Origin: Echinostoma caproni | Lineage: Eukaryota; Platyhelminthes; Trematoda; Plagiorchiida; Echinostomatidae | Direction: 5' to 3' | Assembly: GCA_900618425.1 (NCBI GenBank) | Contig: UZAN01047905.1 | Location: forward strand, 11,931-25,285 | Length of the DNA: 13,355 nucleotides | In this document: positions 8,474 to 13,355 of the stretch, piece by piece | Position numbering within the stretch: position 1 is the first letter of the stretch | Layout of the letters: each line of letters begins with the position of its first letter | The notes under the pieces: model-generated | Told to the model about the DNA's origin: nothing | Database searches by the model: none | Seen by the model: the letters and a program-made list of their open reading frames with translations, nothing else | Made by a program: the position numbers and the translations under genes

Positions 8474-9165
8474 ATGGATTACTTTTCCTACCTAGGTGGT
8501 TGCATGACCAATGACGGTAGCGCAGCAAAGGAGATAACTGCCCGCATTTCCAAGGCTCGAGCAGCATGTGCAGGACTGAAACACATTTGGCATAGACGCG
8601 ATATTTCACTGAAGTTGAAAAGTCGTGTATATTGTGCTAGCATTCATTCCGTTCTGCTTTATGGTTGTGAGACCCTGAAGTTGCGAGTAGAAGATATCCA
8701 TCGACTGGAGGTTTTCGATTACCAAAGTTTAGCCTACGTTGGATGGAGCGAATGGGTTAGTCACGTGGAGGTAAGCTGTCGTGTGTTTAGGAATCTTTCA
8801 GGTAGGAATACGCCTGCTTGCACACCGAATTCAGATTAGTAGACTTCGCTGGCTAGGACATGTATTGCGTATGCCCAGCTGTCGTCTGCCGCACCTTACT
8901 TTTTTCACTGTAGCTAATCCGCGCTGGAGGAAACCACGTGGATGTCAACCGATGACTTGGAGATGAGGCATGAAGAAATGCACACAGACATTGGGTCGAG
9001 TAGGTGTCACGCGCCTTCCAGGTTCGATTCCGAAAGACTCCACAACCGGTTGGTTGGAGACATTGAAGGATATGGTAGCGAACGGACAGCAGTGGCGTTC
9101 TTGTTGTCGTTTCTTATCACGTCAGAATGCTCGAAACGGTATGTATTGCGGGTTCGGCAGTGATC
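8474..9165 (+). pseudogene. Retrotransposon ORF2 C-terminal region (element C)
   Basis: A 121-codon open stretch starts MDYFSYLGGCMTNDGSAAKE and runs through the thumb, with ARISKARAACAGLKHIWHRR and SVLLYGCETLKLRVEDIHRL. After a shift near 8790 the next frame gives ISRLRWLGHVLRMP and WRKPRGCQPMTWR. After another break, GRVGVTRLPGS and WLETLKDMVANGQQWRSCC follow up to about 9115. These are signature segments at the end of trematode-type endonuclease/reverse-transcriptase proteins. No zinc-binding Cys-His motif is evident. The apparent start codons are internal, not real starts. Confidence 0.8.
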
Positions 9166-9202
9166 AGTGTATGTGGCCGCATTGTATTTTGCTATAACAT
9201 GA

Positions 9203-9535
9203 CTTCTGGCATACTGCATGAGCGGATACGCCGAATATGCATCGACGCCTCGTTCTGTAGCTGTTGACTCGGCAGTCACATCACCTGACACACGGAGAGT
9301 GAAGCGAGGCAGAGGTTGGATCTGGAGAACGCAAGGAGACGATTGAAGTACAGTCTTGTGTGCGTGTTTCGGAGACACGGCATACATCTAAATGGAAGGT
9401 TTCAAGGGTTCCAGCTAAGGCAGCTTGTAGACCGATCTGGTGGAGTGTGTGGACATTCAGTGGAGCTAAGTGGAAAGGAGATTTTGGTTTCGTACATCCG
9501 ACAGCCTCTGAGTGGTTGGCTTCATTAGTTGAACG
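9203..9535 (-). pseudogene. Truncated endonuclease start (element D)
   Basis: The minus-strand frame reads NEANHSEAVGCTKPKSPFH then LAPLNVHTLH, VCRVSETRT and LQSSPCVLQIQPLPRFTL in a shifted frame. This is the same protein start as element B, with the catalytic glutamate kept. In this copy the frame is open further upstream than in element B, where a TGA interrupts it near 4057. The internal deletion after the SGDVTAES block removes the strand that precedes the AYAP motif. It is a fragment and not functional. Confidence 0.7.
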
Positions 9536-9670
9536 CTGAATGATTTCTGAAAGATCTCTTAAGCTGGAAGCATTTGGGATTATTTGGGATCGAGGACTAG
9601 ACAGATGGGAACATGCATTTCAAAATGAGTAACTAAAAGTTTTGGGAAGGGCATACTTCGCGGAAGTTTA

Positions 9671-10295
9671 CAACGACGAGGGGAGTTTTCTTTGGGAACC
9701 CTTGACTCGAAAGTCTCACCCACAAGACAGTGGGGCGCAAATCCAGCGCTGGGGCGTGAACGGAGCACCCATGTGGGAGCTTCCGGACACCTGTTACGCA
9801 AAACCTTTGAATTTCGATTAATTGTGTTCGCTGCTGCGTTGATTGTCGGTCCGCTTTTCGGGATCGGCAATTAGCCTCAGACACTATATGAGATAGGCGG
9901 AACGTGGAGTGGACAGCGCCTTTTCGCTGGGGTTGCCCAGCTTGGGTGGGTGGCAGCTGTTTAATGAAGTATGAAGACTTCTCCCACCGTCGCGAGGAAG
10001 CCCCAGGTACCCCGCTCCCACGTCCATCCAGCGGGAGATTTTTGACTGGTAAACTGCCCCTCAGTGTTTATTTGCCAGATTGACCTCTCGAAAGGCGGGT
10101 GTGGATAGAAGGAATCCAGGAAGTGCCCAAGCAGTTTGCCTCGTGAGAGTGATCTTCCGGTGGCGTCTACCCATTGACCTCAGGCATGATTGGACCTATG
10201 GGTGTGGATAGCCATCCTGTGTAGCTCGTAGGGTCCCGGAGGCACGCAAGCTATCACACCACGTCAAAGTGCACCTCCTCGTGAGGGAACGATGC
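9671..10295 (-). repeat. Element 5' leader, copy 2
   Basis: This is the partner of 4161-4790 and shares the same anchors in the same order and orientation. Length is preserved within a few tens of bases, including the cacaccacgtcaa block near the outer end. Neither copy has a conserved long frame. Confidence 0.7.
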
Positions 10296-10692
10296 CTATA
10301 GTGTACTGAGGACCATAACTAACTACCCACCCAATAGCAGCATTTCGCAGATCAGTTCGGGCTTTCTCAGAAAGAAAATGGAAAGAAACTGCGACGCTCA
10401 GTCTGATTGATAGTTATCCCTGCTGATTCCGAATAACCTGCTTTGCTCGACTAAGTGCATTGGACTTTAAAAGGCTAGCATGAACCTGAGACAAAGAAGG
10501 AAGTTGAAAAAGACCTTGAGATGAACTGGGGCAAACGCTATTTAAAATTTGACACAGTGATCGATGCAGTATGACGAAACTCGAACAAATGACGCAAGAT
10601 GATTTGATCAGTAAACAATCACTTAGTCCATGTGCAGCCGATTGTTTAAGAACATTTCTCTCTCTGTCTCTCTGGACGACACCAGGTAGCAA

Positions 10693-10720
10693 ATCATCAG
10701 TGCTGACAAACACTGATGAT
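10693..10720. repeat. Inverted repeat 1 (10-bp arms, 8-nt loop)
   Basis: ATCATCAGTG at 10693-10702 and CACTGATGAT at 10711-10720 are perfect complements around ctgacaaa. The flanks ggta (10686-10689) and taccc-side gttacc (10721-10726) allow a slightly longer imperfect stem. As RNA or single-stranded DNA this would form a stable hairpin. Confidence 0.7.
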
Positions 10721-10854
10721 GTTACCCCGGCTGGTGATGAAACGTTTGCAAACAAATTGCCAAGCTCGGCGAACAGACGAAATGAAACCTAATGAGATGC
10801 CAAACCCGAAATTGGAGGTACGTCGGTGATCGTGCAAAATAAATCTAGTCCTGT

Positions 10855-10907
10855 TATCCTGGTGTAAATTTAGCGGATAGAAGTGGGTATCCAACACCAC
10901 CAGGATA
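10855..10907. repeat. Inverted repeat 2 (10-bp arms, 33-nt loop)
   Basis: TATCCTGGTG at 10855-10864 is the exact reverse complement of CACCAGGATA at 10898-10907. The loop has no obvious internal stem. Confidence 0.7.
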
Positions 10908-10993
10908 GAGCTTACCTCATGAAATAGAATTTATGATCTACCTGCATCTTCGTCGAATGACCTGAAAAACTCAAGGGGAGTAACCTTGTATTT

Positions 10994-11031
10994 CCCGTTT
11001 AACTGTAACTATCAGAATTTGGTTAAACGGG
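10994..11031. repeat. Inverted repeat 3 (10-bp arms, 18-nt loop)
   Basis: CCCGTTTAAC at 10994-11003 is the exact reverse complement of GTTAAACGGG at 11022-11031. It is the third such structure within 340 bases; the three arm sequences are unrelated to one another. Confidence 0.7.
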
Positions 11032-11184
11032 ACACAAAATAAAAGGATACTGACCCAGCACGAACCTGATAAAAGGAGAAACTTAATACACTAGGTACGT
11101 GCATGTAAGCGAGCATGCATACATGCATACAACACACATGAGTCAACTACTTACAGTATGAAAAAGAGCATAAATGAAAACAAA

Positions 11185-11656
11185 ATAACAAAATAATCGT
11201 ATGCTTTTATTGGTGCACAGTACCACGGTTGTAAAACAAATCCATCTGAATCGGTGTGAGGTTAAAGGTACGAGGTCGGAGGGCAGGGGAAAAAACACCG
11301 TTCAATCGAACCGTCGTTCAACGATATTAGCCAATCCATAAAGATGAAATGCCAGCGTGGTGAGGGAGACCGAGAGAGTGAACTATTAAACACAAATTAT
11401 TAAATAAGGCAAATAGGAAATAGGAAAACCGAGAAAAAAGTAAAAAAAGCATTTGAAAAGATAAAGGGGTCAAAGTTGGGGTAGATTAAAGTGATCGGAG
11501 AATTCGAGTGATGCGAATGAGATGAACGAGGGAGATTTGATTTATACCAGACACTGGTAAATGGACCTGAATGAATCCGTCATGATTACTCGAGATATCC
11601 GGATTTCAAACACATTGGAATGCGCCATATGTGAAATTAACATCAATCGGCTCAGA
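11185..11656 (-). other. Probable 3' untranslated region of the WDR81-like gene
   Basis: About 470 bases of AT-rich non-coding sequence follow the minus-strand stop codon. They end at a canonical poly(A) signal at 11211-11206, followed in the minus sense by a T- and GT-rich run near 11165-11200, as expected of a cleavage site. The boundary is an estimate. Confidence 0.5.
11206..11211 (-). terminator. Poly(A) signal AATAAA
   Basis: TTTATT on the plus strand reads AATAAA on the minus strand. It lies about 450 bases past the stop of the WDR81-like exon, with a T/GT-rich downstream element. I see no better signal between it and the stop codon. Confidence 0.5.
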
Positions 11657-12354
11657 TCAGTAAATCAAACTCAGGTGACCGTGTGTATCGCCTAACAACA
11701 GTAAACCACTTTCTGGGAGACTCGCCAGAGCCGTGATTCGACCCCGAATCACACTGGACGAGACCCGACCAAGTGGAGTGAAACGCGGTGTACCATCGAC
11801 CGTTGGTCGATATACACCGAACAGATCATGCCCAGCCGTTGATCCAGAGGTTCCAGGGGTTTGGTTTGAAGAAGACAAACCCGTGTCTGTGGTGGTCGAC
11901 GCCGGACCACAAACAATCAGATTATCACGATAGCTGGTAAATTGACTAATAGCCAAAATTCCTGGAGAGGTTCGATTCCCCGAATCCCCTGATTGTAAAC
12001 CAATTAGATCCGAATCCAGGCCGTTTGTTGAGGACAAAATGTAAGGGCTACAATGTTCCGTCATGCGAACCACTGGGCTGATTTGTCCAAGTCCGTTCGT
12101 CGGATGCCAAAAGGCTAAGCTACGATCGCCAGCCGATACGAAACACGATTGCTTCCAAGTGGATACCTGAGGAGGAATCAAATAAAGATGATAAGTAGAG
12201 GAACAATTAGGTGTTGCTGAATTGGGAAGAACACGGCAAACCGCAGAAATTTTATCATAAAAGAAGAACTTCCAGGTTGATGCATCTACCGATGATGATC
12301 CATCGAGTAATAATACACAACTACCAATATCTAACAGTTGAAAATTCTCATCGA
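11657..12354 (-). CDS. WDR81: C-terminal exon of a WDR81-like WD40 protein
   Basis: The minus-strand frame is open from about 12373 to the stop at 11659-11657. A likely acceptor, CTGACAG, puts the exon start at 12354, giving about 231 residues. The exon contains SCFVSAGDRSLAFWHP, a WD-type blade, and ends IRGRITALASLPESGLLLLG then DTHGHLSLIY. Both segments match the spacing and residues that I recall at the end of animal WDR81: a VSSSSDHSLTVW blade, then a RGTLTSLALLP ... LLLGSDNG ending. WDR81 is a BEACH/WD40 protein that works with WDR91 on endosomes to restrain PI3-kinase activity and with p62 in aggrephagy. Unusual here is a Ser/Thr/Gly-rich insertion (STTTDTGLSSSNQTPGTSGS) between the last two blades. 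The BEACH domain and upstream exons lie outside the window. Another WD40 family is possible but less likely. Confidence 0.65.
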
Positions 12355-12360
12355 CTGTCA

Positions 12361-12520
12361 GTGCGCACCAGTTTCAGTTTCGGTTGCTGTCTTTTGGCCG
12401 CCCATTTATATAAAAGAGCAGAATGAAGATTGGAATGTTGAGAGAAAGTTCAAGCAGATAAAGAATTCATATAAACCGAGGTTGCGGAAATAATGATCGG
12501 TGAGCGCATTCTTTAGCAAA
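12361..12520 (-). repeat. Dispersed repeat R1, copy 2, inside the presumed intron
   Basis: This is the partner of 991-1136 in the same orientation. It begins within a few bases of the proposed exon edge of the WDR81-like gene, so the acceptor region may partly derive from it. In minus sense the acceptor lacks a good pyrimidine tract. Confidence 0.6.
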
Positions 12521-13305
12521 CTAAACCGAATACTAAGACGATGGTCAGTATAATTCCAATCCACTGACGAAAGCACTACTGACCTTCATGTGTTTGGTGT
12601 TCAAGGGTGGCCTCGTATCAGTTGGTTTCGTGTTCATTTGAAATTTAGTCATGTTTAATTGGACCAAAGCAGATGGAAATTCCAACGAATTGATGCAAAC
12701 TATTCTTAATAGTGGTTATTTGCAGCCTTTATTCAGTTTCAAGGATCGTCGTCTTGCTTTGCCTTATTCGGTTCACTTCTATCCTCCTCAAGAATGGCTC
12801 CTTTACTGAAGGATTGCGTTTATTTATGTGATAAATTTAGCTTCTGTTGATGTCAACACACTAGCATTAGTCAACCACTAAGACGACACATTTATGCGCA
12901 TCGTTGATTTACTATCGAATTCACTTTTATATCTAAGGTGCTTGAATCTTCCATCGAGTTTCGGCACAATGGTTTTATGATCAGCCTATTAGGTACATTT
13001 CCACATTTTCAAGTAAATATTTCCAGTTCTCCCATCAGAGACCATTTAGGAAATTCGTGCAAGCTTTCTGAAAGTGATTGCCGAAATTGTCATCATTTGC
13101 CTTGTACGTTGTACCATGTGCCAAAATTCATGGCATACAGAAAAAACGCACAGTGGAAGGATAAACGAGCCATTAGGTAAAAGAACCTTATGTTGCACAG
13201 TTAATAATCCATAGGTGTTCCGGATCATTTCGAAAAATTTGGGCGTTGTGCTCATGGTAACAATAGAATCAGGTTTGTTTTANAGCGTGAGTATCAAAAC
13301 ACAAA
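12521..13305. other. Presumed intron of the WDR81-like gene, no gene seen
   Basis: There is no coding frame with motifs on either strand. The frames at 12938-13180 (plus) and 13046-13255 (minus) are unsupported. One undetermined base (n) is at 13283. No further WD40 or BEACH sequence is recognisable. Confidence 0.45.
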
Positions 13306-13307
13306 AT

Positions 13308-13355
13308 TTCGGTGACAACGTTTCGACCTTCTTGGAAGGCCTTTGTCAAGTCAGT
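13308..13355 (-). ncRNA. Decayed hammerhead-ribozyme-like motif of Penelope type (partial)
   Basis: In minus sense the sequence reads TTGACAAA, then GGCCTTC-CAA-GAAGGTC, a 7-bp stem (one G-T pair) with a 3-base loop, then GAAAC and GTTGTC. This is the order of a hammerhead core: CUGANGA, stem II, GAAA, short stem III, and the cleavage triplet GUC. Penelope-like elements carry such minimal hammerheads with a GAAACGTTGTC-like segment. The CUGANGA box here is TTGACAA, two changes from consensus, so cleavage is unlikely. The outer stem cannot be judged because the window ends. Confidence 0.45.

Larger units (their letters stand above)
6230..9165 (+). mobile_element. Nearly complete, degenerate RTE-like retrotransposon (element C)
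   Basis: On the plus strand the whole ORF2 order is present: endonuclease (about 6233-6995), connector (7354-7770), reverse transcriptase (7770-8470) and C-terminal region (8474-9165). The coding signal moves between all three frames: N-terminal endonuclease in one, endonuclease end and connector in another, RT fingers back in the first, palm and thumb in the third, tail back in the first. Stops interrupt it repeatedly. It is related to element B but clearly divergent from it, so it is a separate subfamily. The 3' end falls around 9165-9200. No poly(A), microsatellite tail or target-site duplication is obvious. Confidence 0.8.
9203..10295 (-). mobile_element. 5'-only fragment of the element B family (element D)
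   Basis: Minus strand, from 10295 down to about 9203: the leader (10295-9671) is followed by a less conserved spacer and the endonuclease start. The 9273-9525 part matches 3796-4045 closely, and 9203-9272 matches 3600-3676. Relative to element B, about 119 bases (3677-3795) are missing inside the endonuclease. Nothing beyond the middle of the endonuclease is kept. Retrotransposon copies usually lose their 5' end, so a copy that keeps only its 5' end implies later deletion or interruption. It meets the 3' end of the plus-strand element C tail to tail. Confidence 0.75.
10296..11180. other. Intergenic stretch with three inverted repeats, no gene
   Basis: The short frames on both strands here (for example 10414-10755 minus and 10571-10792 plus) overlap, lack motifs and have no splice support. 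The notable content is a cluster of three perfect 10-bp inverted repeats between 10693 and 11031. There is also a small run of catgcata-type repeats at about 11114-11130. Confidence 0.5.

Noticed and set aside
9018..9032. GGTTCGATTCC, an exact tRNA B-box-like sequence
   Set aside because: It lies inside the C-terminal coding region of element C (the LPGS segment). No A box or cloverleaf can be drawn around it.
6230..10295. Twin-priming inversion as the explanation of the opposed elements C and D
   Set aside because: Twin priming puts an inverted 5' part before a sense 3' part of one copy. Here the parts differ in subfamily and their order does not fit.
10650..10680. ctctctctgtctctct run as a microsatellite
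   Set aside because: It is too short and imperfect to be more than simple-sequence noise.
11965..11980. A second GGTTCGATTCC B-box-like sequence
   Set aside because: It is part of the WDR81-like coding exon read on the opposite strand; no tRNA fold is present.
11657..12354. VPS15/PIK3R4 C-terminal WD40 as the identity of the right exon
   Set aside because: VPS15 also ends in WD40 blades, but the RGxITALASLPxxxLLLLG ending fits WDR81 better.
1..13355. CRISPR arrays, prokaryotic operons, phage or integron features
   Set aside because: No regularly spaced direct repeats or bacterial gene layout exist; splice signals and non-LTR retrotransposons indicate a eukaryote.

Overview
This is eukaryotic, probably animal, genomic DNA. 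Two short protein-coding exons sit at the two ends, and about 9 kb of decayed non-LTR retrotransposon sequence lies between them. There are no bacterial features: no operons, ribosome-binding-site spacing or long intact ORFs. The decayed endonuclease/reverse-transcriptase reading frames resemble the RTE-like elements common in digenean flukes, so a trematode flatworm is my best guess. That is an inference from element style, not a proven identification.

Layout. At 1-390 (+ strand) there is an intron end and one coding exon of an unrecognised gene. At 391-990 there is intron or intergenic sequence with a possible 15-nt microexon. At 991-1136 lies a dispersed repeat (R1) whose second copy is at 12361-12520. 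From 1138 to 4790 the minus strand holds two overlapping generations of one retrotransposon family: a short reverse-transcriptase palm fragment (1138-1461), then a longer element (about 1503-4790) with a 5' leader, endonuclease, connector and reverse transcriptase, all broken. At 4791-6229 I see no gene. At 6230-9165 the plus strand holds a related but divergent element that is nearly complete across ORF2 yet is frameshifted, stop-ridden and catalytically damaged (YADD changed to YAID). At 9203-10295 a second minus-strand copy of the first family keeps only the 5' leader and the beginning of the endonuclease. At 10296-11180 there is no gene, but three perfect 10-bp inverted repeats cluster within 340 bp.

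The right end carries the best-supported host gene. A minus-strand terminal exon (11657 to about 12354) ends in a WD40-type segment that matches the end of WDR81, an endosomal BEACH/WD40 protein. It has a poly(A) signal at 11206-11211. Upstream of it (12361-13355) lie an intronic R1 copy and, at the very edge, a sequence resembling a decayed Penelope-type hammerhead ribozyme.

No cooperating gene system is visible. The window is best read as two host genes on opposite strands, facing each other across a retrotransposon graveyard. The points most worth checking are the hammerhead-like motif, the inverted-repeat cluster, the retained 5' leader shared by two elements, the possible GC-AG intron and microexon, and the exon edge that touches a repeat. 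I found no convincing novel defence, biosynthetic or regulatory system.
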